Assembly: GCA_910585235.1 (NCBI GenBank)
Contig: CAJUCM010000005.1
Coordinates: 1 to 64,000, forward strand
Source: an uncultured Christensenella sp.
GTDB lineage: Bacteria; Bacillota; Clostridia; Christensenellales; Borkfalkiaceae
DNA: 64,000 nucleotides
Direction: 5' to 3'
The notes beneath the pieces were generated by a model. The model saw nothing but the letters and a program-made list of their open reading frames with translations. It was not told the origin of the DNA and ran no database searches. Made by a program: the position numbers and the translations under genes. Each line of letters opens with the position of its first letter. Position 1 is the stretch's first letter. Shown one piece after another: positions 1-8,400 of this stretch.

Positions 1-957
1 CGCATTTTGAGCAACCGCCGCTATTTGGGCAAGTATATTTATCAAGGCAACGAAATTGACGGCGGTATGCCGCGCATTATTGACGACGACCTATTCGAGC
101 AAGCGCAACAAAAACTTGCGTTATATGCCGCCGCACCCGCACGGGGCAAGGCGAAAGTTGAATACATATTGTCAGACAAATTGATATGCGGCAAATGCGG
201 GCATAAAATGACGGGCGTTAGCGCAATGAGCAAAAATAAAACGCTACACAACTATTACAAGTGTGTAGGCGTTACGAAGCGCACTTGCGACAAACGGACG
301 GTTCGCAAGCAATTTATCGAGGACGAGGTTATTTCGGCTATTACGGGCGACGGAACGGAGCGGAACAAGTACGGCGTTTTGACGGACGAATTTATTGACA
401 CCGTAGCCGCAGAAACCTATACGCTTATTCAAGCGGCGCGGAACGATAGCGAAATAAAGCGGCTTGAAAGCATAATTGCAGAAAATCAAAAGTCCATTGA
501 CAATTTAATGCAAGCGTTAATGCACGGCAAAGCGACGGACATAATACTGTCGCAAGTGGAGCGGTTAGAGAACGAGAACAAGGAGCTTTCGGACACCGTT
601 GCAATGGAAAAGGCAATGCAGATGAAATACACCTATTCGGACATTCGGCAATGGCTTTTACATTTCCGCACGCTTGACTATACCAAGACCAAGCACCGCA
701 AGGAACTAATCAATATCTTTATTTACCGCATTTTGCTATACGACGACAAAATGAAAGTGTTATTTCACCTCAAAAGTGGGCAAAAGGAAGAACTGATTTT
801 GAACTTGATTTTTTCCGATTACCCCGACGGGAGCGACGAGGAAAACGAAAAAAGCGCAAAAGAAAAAGAAACCGAAAATTCGGTTTCTCTCTCGGGGTGT
901 TCGTATACCCCTCGTTTGGTGACCCGTACGGGAATCGAACCCATGATACCACCGTGA
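1..957 (+). CDS. Large serine recombinase, 5'-truncated by the window edge
   Basis: C-terminal part of a large serine recombinase (resolvase/invertase superfamily), an enzyme that integrates and excises mobile elements. The frame is open from base 1, so the catalytic domain lies outside the window. Visible are the end of the recombinase domain (an ILSN-x-x-Y-x-G-like start, then a DDxLFE-like segment), a four-cysteine zinc ribbon (CGKCGHKM, later YKCVG and TCD) and a coiled-coil tail rich in Glu, Lys and Asn. The last roughly 30 codons read through a palindrome that is also the terminator of the opposite tRNA operon and then into the 3' end of tRNA-Glu, where the stop codon lies. Base and codon use is more AT-rich than the housekeeping genes that follow. 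I infer that this is one end of an integrated element lying to the left. A TTG at 7 is an internal codon, not the start. Confidence 0.85.
   Translation, partial: RILSNRRYLGKYIYQGNEIDGGMPRIIDDDLFEQAQQKLALYAAAPARGKAKVEYILSDKLICGKCGHKMTGVSAMSKNKTLHNYYKCVGVTKRTCDKRTVRKQFIEDEVISAITGDGTERNKYGVLTDEFIDTVAAETYTLIQAARNDSEIKRLESIIAENQKSIDNLMQALMHGKATDIILSQVERLENENKELSDTVAMEKAMQMKYTYSDIRQWLLHFRTLDYTKTKHRKELINIFIYRILLYDDKMKVLFHLKSGQKEELILNLIFSDYPDGSDEENEKSAKEKETENSVSLSGCSYTPRLVTRTGIEPMIPP
861..890 (-). terminator. Rho-independent terminator of the tRNA operon
   Basis: On the minus strand a 9-bp stem (GAAACCGAA/TTCGGTTTC, 868-887) is followed by TTTTTCTTTT. It lies just past the 3' end of tRNA-Glu and inside the coding sequence of the convergent recombinase. 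Confidence 0.75.
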
Positions 958-991
958 AAGGGTGATGTCTTAACCTCTTGACCAACGGGCC
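917..991 (-). tRNA. tRNA-Glu (anticodon UUC)
   Basis: Read on the minus strand this is a complete cloverleaf with acceptor pairs GGCCCGT/ACGGGTC, anticodon loop CTTTCAC (anticodon TTC), a T-loop GTTCGATTC and an encoded CCA at 917-919. It is the last gene of a three-tRNA leftward operon. Its 3' half overlaps the stop codon of the recombinase on the other strand. Confidence 0.95.
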
Positions 992-1019
992 TTATAAACG
1001 GCGGGAAGCCGTGATTTTT

Positions 1020-1096
1020 TGGTAGCGATGAGTGGAGTCGAACCGCTGACCTATCGGGTATGAACCGATCGCTCTAACCAACTAAGCTACATCGCC
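1020..1096 (-). tRNA. tRNA-Met, elongator (anticodon CAU)
   Basis: Minus-strand cloverleaf with acceptor GGCGATG/CATCGCT, anticodon loop TTCATAC (anticodon CAT) and CCA encoded at 1020-1022. The G1-U72 pair and overall sequence resemble elongator tRNA-Met of Bacillota rather than tRNA-Ile2. It is the middle gene of the tRNA operon. Confidence 0.92.
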
Positions 1097-1099
1097 ATA

Positions 1100-1176
<77 letters not shown>

Positions 1177-1208
1177 ATATGGGTATTCCTCAACGGAATA
1201 GCTCATTT

Positions 1209-1237
1209 ATTTTAACGGACATACGCAGATTTGTCAA
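1209..1237 (-). promoter_or_regulatory. Sigma-A promoter of the tRNA operon
   Basis: Minus strand: -35 TTGACA (1237-1232), 17-bp spacer, -10 TAAAAT (1214-1209), about 30 bp upstream of the fMet tRNA. Confidence 0.85.
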
Positions 1238-1288
1238 CCGATTTTGAAGTAATTCCGTAAATTTATTTTGTTTTTTGAAAATGCTCCG

Positions 1289-1317
1289 TTGCAAAACGCA
1301 GACAATCGTGATATACT
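1289..1317 (+). promoter_or_regulatory. Sigma-A promoter of tilS, predicted to give a leaderless mRNA
   Basis: -35 TTGCAA (1289-1294), 17-bp spacer, -10 TATACT (1312-1317). Only six bases separate the -10 from the GTG start of tilS, so the transcript should begin at or within the start codon. Confidence 0.75.
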
Positions 1318-1323
1318 CAAAGA

Positions 1324-2604
1324 GTGAATATTGATTTTTTACAGAAATATCGCGGAAAGCGGGGCGCGGTCGCCGTATCGGGGGGCGCGGACTCCGTGTG
1401 TCTTTTGCAGGTTTTTTACGAAAACGCGGAAGCAAACGGAATATCGCTTTTGGCGATCACCTGCGAACACGGGATCCGCAAAGAAGCCTCCCTGCGCGAT
1501 CTTGCATTCGTAAAAGCGTTCTGCGCGGAGCGGAATATCCCGCTGTATGTTTTTTCGGAAAACGTTCCCGAACGCGCCGAACGGGAGGGGGTCGGTCTGG
1601 AAGAGGCGGGGCGCGATTTCCGCTACGAGTGTTTTGCGAAAATCCTCGACGGAGGATATGCGGACTTTGTTGCGACGGCGCACCACAGGGGAGACCTTGC
1701 GGAGACGGTGCTGTTCCGCCTTGCGCGCGGGACCTCGCTTGCGGGCATATCCGCCATTAAAGAGCGCGGAGGTATCATCCGACCTTTTCTGAACGTTTCC
1801 AAAGCGGAGATTTTACAATATTTGAGCGAACGTAATATTTCATACGTTACGGACGAGACCAATGCGGACGAAACGTACAGCCGGAACGCGATCAGGCAAA
1901 AAGTCGTTCCCGCGCTCGAAGAGGTTGTGCGGGGCGCGGAAGCGCACATTGCCGACTTTGCGCGGAGAGCGGGGGAGGACGATTCGTTTTTGCAGACGCT
2001 TGCCGAACGCGCGGTCAAAAAAACTTCGGACGGGATTCGTATTCCGACGGATCTTGAAAGACCGCTTTTTCTGCGGGCGGCGGTTTCGGCGATCCGCGGA
2101 TCGGGCGGGGGAGATTACACCGAAAAAATTCTCTGCGAAATCGAAAAACTCAAAGATTTGCAGAGCGGGAAGAAGGTGACGTTTGCGGGGATCGAGGTCG
2201 CCAGAGAGCGGGATGAAATTGTGTTTTACCGCCCCGAAGAAAAATTTTCGGGGGAGCTTCCCTTTGCGGAGGGCACTTTCAAGGCGGGCGCGTATTCGGT
2301 CACGGTCACAAAGGAAGAACGGCAGGGAGCGCTCTATTGCGATTTTGAGAAATTCCCCGCAGGGTGTGTGATCAGAACACGGAGAGAGGGCGATCTGTTT
2401 ACCCCGTTCGGCGGAAAGGAGAAACCGCTTAAAAAGTTTCTGACGGATCGAAAAATCCCTGCGCGGATCGGCGCGCGCCTTCCCCTCGTCGCCAAGGGAA
2501 ATACCGTTTACGCGGTGTTCGGCGCGGAGATTTCCGACGGCGTGAAAATAACGGAACAGACCGCGCGCCGTATGTATCTGATTGCGGAGAGAAACGAAGA
2601 ATAA
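1324..2604 (+). CDS. tilS: tRNA(Ile)-lysidine synthase
   Basis: TilS uses ATP and lysine to convert the wobble cytidine of tRNA-Ile (CAU) to lysidine, so that the tRNA reads AUA as Ile. The protein has 426 residues, usual for the family. The PP-loop ATP-pyrophosphatase motif SGGADS is at residues 19-24, and the C-terminal TilS domain follows after about residue 340 (PLKKFLTDRKIP, then RLPLV and VFGAEI). The start is forced: an in-frame TGA lies at 1309-1311 and GTG at 1324 is the only start codon before the essential PP-loop. There is no Shine-Dalgarno and the promoter -10 lies six bases upstream, so initiation on a leaderless message is likely. In many Bacillota tilS sits beside hpt and ftsH; here it is followed by a terminator and lipoprotein genes. 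Confidence 0.95.
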   Translation: MNIDFLQKYRGKRGAVAVSGGADSVCLLQVFYENAEANGISLLAITCEHGIRKEASLRDLAFVKAFCAERNIPLYVFSENVPERAEREGVGLEEAGRDFRYECFAKILDGGYADFVATAHHRGDLAETVLFRLARGTSLAGISAIKERGGIIRPFLNVSKAEILQYLSERNISYVTDETNADETYSRNAIRQKVVPALEEVVRGAEAHIADFARRAGEDDSFLQTLAERAVKKTSDGIRIPTDLERPLFLRAAVSAIRGSGGGDYTEKILCEIEKLKDLQSGKKVTFAGIEVARERDEIVFYRPEEKFSGELPFAEGTFKAGAYSVTVTKEERQGALYCDFEKFPAGCVIRTRREGDLFTPFGGKEKPLKKFLTDRKIPARIGARLPLVAKGNTVYAVFGAEISDGVKITEQTARRMYLIAERNEE

Positions 2605-2660
2605 AAAACTGCCTTTCAACACCGTCTTTTGCCCGAATGGGCGAAGGGCGGTTTTTTGTT
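2604..2660 (+). terminator. Terminator downstream of tilS
   Basis: A stem of CTGCCTTTC against GAAGGGCGG (with G-U pairs), enclosing a small GCCC/GGGC hairpin, is followed by a run of six T. Confidence 0.7.
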
Positions 2661-2696
2661 TATGTAAAAACTTTTATTGTTTTTATCATAAAATGC

Positions 2697-2726
2697 TTGA
2701 CAATCAGGAACGGGGGGGGGTATAAT
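2697..2726 (+). promoter_or_regulatory. Promoter with a 9-G tract in its spacer
   Basis: Perfect hexamers: -35 TTGACA (2697-2702) and -10 TATAAT (2721-2726), 18 bp apart. The last nine spacer bases, directly abutting the -10, are all G (2712-2720). Insertion or loss of G by slipped-strand replication would change the spacing. The same promoter with 11 G lies in front of the next gene. Confidence 0.85.
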
Positions 2727-2759
2727 CAGAGTAACATTTTCAAGAAAAGGAGAAAAAGT

Positions 2760-3473
2760 ATGAAAAAGAGAGCAGTTGTTGCAACGATGGCAAGCCTTGC
2801 GCTTGCGGGCGTGATGTGCGTAGGCTTTGCGGCTTGCGGCGGGGAATCGGCGAAGAGCATAAAGGGCGAAGAAGTGACCGCCGAGCAGTGGGACGCGGCG
2901 TTTGAAAACGAGGAATTGTATCAGAATTTCAAACTTGAAATCGAAAACGAAACCGTAATAACGATGGGCGACATTAAAGTTACGATTGACGCGACAGGCG
3001 AGTTATTATATGCCGATCAAAAAACATACACTACGCAGAAAGCGAAAACTTCCGTCAAAGGCGACCTTCCCGCGGGTGCAGGATATAGCGACGGTACGGT
3101 AGAAAGCGAGTATTATGTGGACGAGACCGGTGAAACGACAAAATATATTGCGAAGAAGGACGGCGCTTGGGCGTATGTCGAGCAGGGTAGCGGAATGGAT
3201 CATTACACCTCCGCAATGGAAGAATTGGAGTTTTTAATCGATCAAGCCGGTTCTTTGGATTTTGAAGATTACGAATACAGCACGGAACATAACGGTTACG
3301 TTGAAAAAGACGCAGAAGAAGGCGACCTTATCGTTATCAAATTCAAAGACGGAAAACTGAAAGCAATGTATGTAGAGCAATCCGGTACGGAAGGTCCTGC
3401 ATCGATGTCGATGACGGGTTCCTATGTGATTACCTACGGCGGACAGAGCGTAACGCTTCCCACGGTTGCGTAA
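2760..3473 (+). CDS. Small secreted lipoprotein, copy 1 of a tandem pair
   Basis: 237 residues. The N-terminus is a lipoprotein signal peptide (MKKR, a hydrophobic run, then a lipobox ending GFAAC with Cys near residue 24), so the product should be anchored to the outer face of the membrane. The mature part is acidic and hydrophilic, with no domain I recognise, and ends in YGGQSVTLPTVA. That tail and the signal peptide are nearly identical to the next gene, while the middle has diverged. The start is ATG 2760 because AAAAGGAG lies just upstream and the signal peptide begins there; the frame is open further upstream but that part spans the promoter. Expression may vary through the poly-G promoter. 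Function unknown. Confidence 0.85.
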   Translation: MKKRAVVATMASLALAGVMCVGFAACGGESAKSIKGEEVTAEQWDAAFENEELYQNFKLEIENETVITMGDIKVTIDATGELLYADQKTYTTQKAKTSVKGDLPAGAGYSDGTVESEYYVDETGETTKYIAKKDGAWAYVEQGSGMDHYTSAMEELEFLIDQAGSLDFEDYEYSTEHNGYVEKDAEEGDLIVIKFKDGKLKAMYVEQSGTEGPASMSMTGSYVITYGGQSVTLPTVA

Positions 3474-3498
3474 CAAAAACAGAATTCAAAAATCAAGT

Positions 3499-3536
3499 AA
3501 GCCCCGCGCCTAATCAGGTGCGGGGCTGGTTTTTGT
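3499..3536 (+). terminator. Terminator after lipoprotein copy 1
   Basis: Perfect 8-bp stem AGCCCCGC/GCGGGGCT with a 12-nt loop, followed by GGTTTTTG. It separates the two lipoprotein genes into independent transcription units. Confidence 0.85.
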
Positions 3537-3572
3537 TCATGCAAAAATTTTCACAATTTTATCATAAAATAC

Positions 3573-3604
3573 TTGACAATCGAGAACGGGGGGGGGGGTA
3601 TAAT
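3573..3604 (+). promoter_or_regulatory. Promoter with an 11-G tract in its spacer
   Basis: -35 TTGACA (3573-3578) and -10 TATAAT (3599-3604) with a 20-bp spacer ending in eleven G (3588-3598). The flanking sequence from about 3548 to 3637 is a near copy of 2671-2759, so promoter and gene were duplicated together. A 20-bp spacer is beyond the usual sigma-A optimum, so this copy is predicted weak or off. Confidence 0.85.
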
Positions 3605-3637
3605 CAGAGTAACATTTTCCAGAAAAGGAGAAATGGT

Positions 3638-4321
3638 ATGAAAAAGAGAGCAGTTATTTCGACGGTTGCAAGCGTTGCGCTTGCGGGCGTAATGTGCGTC
3701 GGCTTTGCGGCTTGCGCGGACAAGGCGGAGAGCATGAAGGGTGAAGAAGTCGATAAAGCGACCTGGGAAGCGGCGTTTGCGGCTGCGAATTTCGAGAACG
3801 TAAAGATCGAAATGAAGAGCAGTTTGAAAGCGGAAATGGAGGGTCAGTCCTATAAGGAATCGGAAGAGGGCGAGCTGATCATTGCGGACGGGAAAGCATA
3901 TTATAAAATGCACGCGGAAGCGTCCGGCGAGGGCGAGGAAGAAACCGAGGACGTCGAGCAGTACGAGAGCAAAGCGGAAGGCGACGTGATTATCTATACG
4001 AAGAACGACGCAGGGAACTGGGCTGTGAACGACGACGAGTATTCCATGGCGTTCAACGGAGTGAATCAATACATTGCTCTTGCATCGCAGTATGAAATGT
4101 TTGAGTACAGCGCGGACAAAAAAGGCTACGTTATGAAGGCGGGAGCGGGAGAAGGCGTGTCGCTCAGCGGATTGGGCGCAGTCTATAAATTCCAGAACGG
4201 AAAACTTGCCGCGATCTGGGCGGAAGTCGATGCGAGTATGAACGGCGCTTCGACGAAAGGAAGCATGAGCGTTATCTTTACCTACGGCGGACAGAGCGTG
4301 ACGCTTCCCACGGTTGCGTAA
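3638..4321 (+). CDS. Small secreted lipoprotein, copy 2 of a tandem pair
   Basis: 227 residues, paralogous to the preceding gene. The same signal peptide is present (MKKRAV, hydrophobic core, lipobox GFAAC), then an acidic, Glu-rich mature domain and the identical C-terminal tail ending YGGQSVTLPTVA. The start is ATG 3638, with AAAAGGAG upstream; a nearby ATG at 3633 is out of frame. I recognise no family. The gene has its own poly-G promoter and its own terminator, so the two paralogs can be expressed independently. A role at the cell surface is inferred from the signal peptide only. Confidence 0.85.
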   Translation: MKKRAVISTVASVALAGVMCVGFAACADKAESMKGEEVDKATWEAAFAAANFENVKIEMKSSLKAEMEGQSYKESEEGELIIADGKAYYKMHAEASGEGEEETEDVEQYESKAEGDVIIYTKNDAGNWAVNDDEYSMAFNGVNQYIALASQYEMFEYSADKKGYVMKAGAGEGVSLSGLGAVYKFQNGKLAAIWAEVDASMNGASTKGSMSVIFTYGGQSVTLPTVA

Positions 4322-4335
4322 CTAAAACCAAAATA

Positions 4336-4366
4336 AAAACTCCTGCGGAACCCGCAGGAGTTTTTT
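4336..4366. terminator. Bidirectional terminator between convergent lipoprotein genes
   Basis: Stem AAACTCCTGCGG/CCGCAGGAGTTT with T-rich tails on both strands, serving the plus-strand lipoprotein copy 2 and the minus-strand lipoprotein at 4382-5386. Confidence 0.85.
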
Positions 4367-4381
4367 GATGCCGTTTTTATT

Positions 4382-5386
4382 TTATGCCCCGTAGAAGTTT
4401 GCTTCGGTCAGGCGGTAGGTAAGGATCCCGTGGGAATAAATAACGGGGTATTCGTATTTGAGGATCACGTTCCGGTAGCTGTTGTGATCGCGCGCGGTGC
4501 GCTGGGCGATCGTGTACTTCTGCGCTCCGCCGGAATTGGCTTTATTGTATCTGAGGCTGATCTCCGTAACGTTGAAGTCGCGCTCCACCGCCTCTGTGTC
4601 TCCGCTGAGTTTCACGCTCTGTTTGAGCGTTGCGGCGGTCGGTCCGTCCGTGACCGCGATCTTGTCAGCCCTATGCTTCTTGGTGTCGGTGGGGTCGATA
4701 GTATAGATGACCATTGCCGAACTGAGTTCCGCCGCGCGGAGCAGGGGGAAGAGTTGTTCGTTGTCGAAGTAAAGTCCGTTTACGTCTACGTCGATTTCTT
4801 CCGTCTGTTTATTTGCTTCGGTCGCTTCGGAAGAAAGGTTTGTCTGCGTAAAGTGCGCGATCTCCTCGTTCCAATCGTAGGCGATTTCGTTTTTATAGTC
4901 GAGTTTCGCATAAGCCTTGTCAAGACTGTCAGGCGCGCTCGTGGGGGAGGCGAGCGGAGTGGTTCCGTGAACTTCCCGTATGCTCGAAAGCGGTCTCAAT
5001 TCGTTCTGAACGTCCAGAAATTCGACGCGCGTCGTCACGACGTCGTTAAATTCGCGCGAGGTGCCGTTGAGCGAGTAAACAACTTTCATTTTAAGTTCGG
5101 TCGAATAGACGTAGGTCTTTTTGCCGTTGACTTCGCCGTCCTCGAATTTCACCGTGTACGTTCCGCCGTCGGGATAATCGAGGTAGAATTTTCCGTTCTG
5201 CGCCGCCGCGCTCTTTTCAAAAGAGACGGCATATACGAGCGTTTCTTCAAAATTGTCCTGAACGTCTTTTGTGCCCGTGTCGAGATACCAGTTGGATTCG
5301 AGAACGAGGCTCGGCGTCGAGGAGCAAGCCGCAAGAAGCGCCAAAGGCGCAACGATCAAGAGCGATGCAAAGCGTTTTTTCTTCAT
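4382..5386 (-). CDS. Lipoprotein of unknown function
   Basis: 334 residues with a lipoprotein signal peptide (MKKKRF, hydrophobic run, lipobox LLAAC, Cys about residue 21). The mature part contains many Thr, Ser, Glu and Tyr residues and looks beta-rich; I do not recognise the family. It is not a close relative of the tandem pair on the other strand. A strong promoter lies immediately upstream, with its -10 nine bases before the ATG and no Shine-Dalgarno, so the mRNA is probably leaderless or nearly so. It is convergent with, and shares a terminator with, the upstream lipoprotein gene. Confidence 0.8.
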   Translation of the reverse strand: MKKKRFASLLIVAPLALLAACSSTPSLVLESNWYLDTGTKDVQDNFEETLVYAVSFEKSAAAQNGKFYLDYPDGGTYTVKFEDGEVNGKKTYVYSTELKMKVVYSLNGTSREFNDVVTTRVEFLDVQNELRPLSSIREVHGTTPLASPTSAPDSLDKAYAKLDYKNEIAYDWNEEIAHFTQTNLSSEATEANKQTEEIDVDVNGLYFDNEQLFPLLRAAELSSAMVIYTIDPTDTKKHRADKIAVTDGPTAATLKQSVKLSGDTEAVERDFNVTEISLRYNKANSGGAQKYTIAQRTARDHNSYRNVILKYEYPVIYSHGILTYRLTEANFYGA

Positions 5387-5395
5387 AATGCAGAT

Positions 5396-5424
5396 ATTAT
5401 AGCATATTTTTTTGCGTTTGGCAA
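5396..5424 (-). promoter_or_regulatory. Sigma-A promoter of the minus-strand lipoprotein
   Basis: Minus strand: -35 TTGCCA (5424-5419), 17-bp spacer, -10 TATAAT (5401-5396), then nine bases to the ATG at 5386. Confidence 0.8.
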
Positions 5425-5453
5425 AAACAAATGAGGAACTTTTTGTGAAAATG

Positions 5454-5462
5454 TGTTATAAT
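5454..5462 (+). promoter_or_regulatory. Extended -10 promoter upstream of addB
   Basis: TGTTATAAT, an extended -10 (TGn plus TATAAT at 5457-5462), without a good -35. The predicted start near 5469 leaves a leader of about 20 nt before ATG 5490. Confidence 0.55.
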
Positions 5463-5489
5463 GAAAAAAATACTTATCTTGGGAAACAA

Positions 5490-8400
5490 ATGATACGTTC
5501 TTTCAGAGCCGCTTCTTTGCAGGACGCACTCGAAGCGTTGAGCGAAGAAATTGCAAACAAGGAATCCGCGGGGGAGAGAAATTATATCTTCTGCGAGGAC
5601 AGGCTGACTTTACTTGCCGAACGCGCCGTGCTGAAAAAGAGCGGCGGCACCTTTTTGAGCGAAGTCACGACGTTCGCGCGCTTTTTGAGCAGTGAAAAGC
5701 CCGTGCTCTCGAAAGAGGGCTCGGTCATGAAGATCAGCGAACTCATCTTAAACCGCAGGGGAGAGGGCTGTTTTACGGGCGGAAGCGCGCGCGCCGTCTA
5801 TGAGACGATCGCACAGCTCTCCGCTTCCCGCGTGGATGCGGAAGCGCTGAATGCGGCGGCGGAGAGTACGGACGGAACGTTGAAGCGCAAGCTGAAAGAC
5901 CTTGCCCTAATCCTCGAAGAATACAACGCTTTTTTACGCGAAAGCGGACTCATCGACGAAAACGGCTATCTTGCGCTGTTGCCCGATAAGATCGCGGAGG
6001 GGGAACTCAGGGACGCTAACGTGTTCTTTTTTGCGTTTCCCTCCTTTACGCGGCAGGCGCTCGAAGGGGTGCGCGCCGCCTTTCTCCATGCCAAGAGCGT
6101 GACGGGGATCTTTTTGGGCGGAGACGAACCGCTCTATACGCAAAGTGCGCTGAACGCGTTTTGGCGCACGGCGGAGGAGTGCGGTCTTTCTTGCGAAAAG
6201 CGGCAGGCAAAGACCTGCCTTCCGGCGGAGAGCAGGGCGTTTATCGAAGGAATGTACTCGCCCGTCGAGGGCGCGCCCTTGCGGACGGAGAAAATCTCTC
6301 TCTTCGAGGCGCAGGACGAAACGGAGGAATTCGAGCGGATCGCCGCGCTCGTTAAAAAACATATTTCTGAGGGAGAGCGGTATTTTTCGATCGGGGTGCT
6401 TGTGCCGGGAGCGGACTATTTTCCGACGGCGGAAAAGGTATTTTCGCAGTATAAGATCCCCTTTTATCTCGACCGCAAACGACCTCTCTCCGAGCACCCT
6501 TTCGCGGGATATGTGCTGAGCGTTCTCGAAGGGGCGGCGGACGGGCTTCTGCCCGAAGAGGCGGACAGGATCGCCGCAAACGTATGCTTCGGCGAGGCGG
6601 ACGAATACCGCAATTATCTGTTGCGCTACGGACAGTACCGCGGAGCCGCCAGGCGCGAGATCAAAAAGCAGGAAGAGATCGCGGAGTTCGACCGCGAACG
6701 GCTCGTTGCGTTCTCCGATAAAATGCGCTCCGTCGTAAAACTCTTTCCCGCAAAGGGAAAGGGGACGGCGTTCGTGAAAGCCGTGCGCCGTCTCTTTGCG
6801 GGCACGGACTGGGAAGGGGTGCTGAAAAAACTCAAAGAGGACGCGGGCGCGGCGGGGGACGGATTCTCCCCTGCGGAGGAGAACTTTCTCGAAATCGGCA
6901 TTTCGTCCGAGGACGCGTTCGGCAAGACGCTCGACGAGATCGAGCGGGTCGCGGGGGAGCGGGAGTTTACCGTGCGGGAATTTGCGTCGCTCCTGAAAAG
7001 CGGGTTGGACGCAAACGAAGTTCTGCTCGTGCCGCCCTCGCTCGACGCGGTGTTCGTGGGGGATGCGACGGAGTGTATGTTCGCCGCAACGCCCGTGCTG
7101 TTCGCCGCGGGGCTGACCGAGCAACTGCCCGCGGTTTCGGACGATACGGCGATCATTTCGGATAAGGAGATAGGGCGGCTTAGCGAGATTAGGGTGGAGA
7201 TCGAACCTGCCATAGGCGAGGTCAACAGGCGCAGGCGCGAGAGCTTTGCGCTCAACCTTGCGTCCTTTACGAAGAGGCTGTATATGAGCCGTCCTCTGAA
7301 ACTTCACGGCGAGGAGACGCAGAAAAGCGAGGCGCTTCTCTTTGCGGAGAAACGCTTCTTACCTGCCCCCATGCCCGAAGCATACCCCTATGATTGCAGC
7401 GAGCCCGCGCCCGCCGCGCTGAGAATGATCCGCGAGCGGGAGGACTTTATCCGCGGCGAATACGGCGGGGGTGCGGACACGCTCCGCTATAACGCGATCC
7501 GCGCCGCGCTCGAAGAGAGAGGCGTCGATACAAGGCGCAGGGAGCGGCACGCGCCCTCTCCGCTCGCGCCGCAGTTGTGGCTGAAAGGGGATACGGTCTC
7601 GCCCACACTTTTGGAAAGTTATTTCGAGTGCCCCTACGAGGGATTTATCACGCGGGCGCTGAAACTCAGCGAACAGCGGGAAGGCTCCGTCGCGCAGGCG
7701 GACGCGGGCATTTTCGTTCACTCCGTTTTGGAACGCACGGCAAAAGAGTTCAATCAAATCGGGAGCGAAGAGGCGCTTGAAGAATGCGTGCGCGCGACGG
7801 CGGAGGCGCTCTTTTTAGAGCCGCGTTTTCTGCCTCTGCTCGATACGGACGAGGGGCGCTATGCGCGGGAGCGTCTATTGAGCGAGTGTCTTGCGGCGAC
7901 CCGCGCGGCGTGGATACAGGTTTCGAGGTCGAAGTTCCGCGTTGCGGAAACGGAGGGCAGTATTCGTATTCCCGCCCTGAAAATCGCGGGCAAGACGGAC
8001 AGGGTCGACGAGGCGGAGGGGCTTGTGCGCGTCGTCGATTACAAGACGGGCTATCTGGACGACAGCCCGACCGCCTACTATACGGGCAGAAAGTTACAGC
8101 TCGAACTCTATCTCTATGCGGCGTCGGAGGGAAAGACGCCCGCGGGCGCGTTCTATTTTCCCGCCGCGGATACCTTTGCGAAAGAGGGGAGCGGCGCGCG
8201 GTTCGCCATGAAGGGATTCTATAACGCGGAACAGATCTCCGCGTTCGATACGGCGGTCGCGGAGGGAGAGAAGAGCGAGCTTTTCGACGGGGCGCGCGCG
8301 GCGGATAAGGGCATGACGGGGGAGGCGTTTTCAGACTTCCTCGAATACGGATATTTCGTCTCCGAGCAGGCGGAGGCGGAGATAAAAGAGGGCAATTTCG

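Noticed and set aside
5461..5493. Ten-codon upstream ORF MKKILILGNK overlapping the addB start
   Set aside because: Its ATG overlaps the -10 element, so it lies upstream of the predicted transcription start and would not be transcribed from that promoter.
5934..7307. A 457-codon open frame opposite addB
   Set aside because: Composition is Arg/Pro-rich as expected from antisense of GC-biased codons; no start signal and no family.
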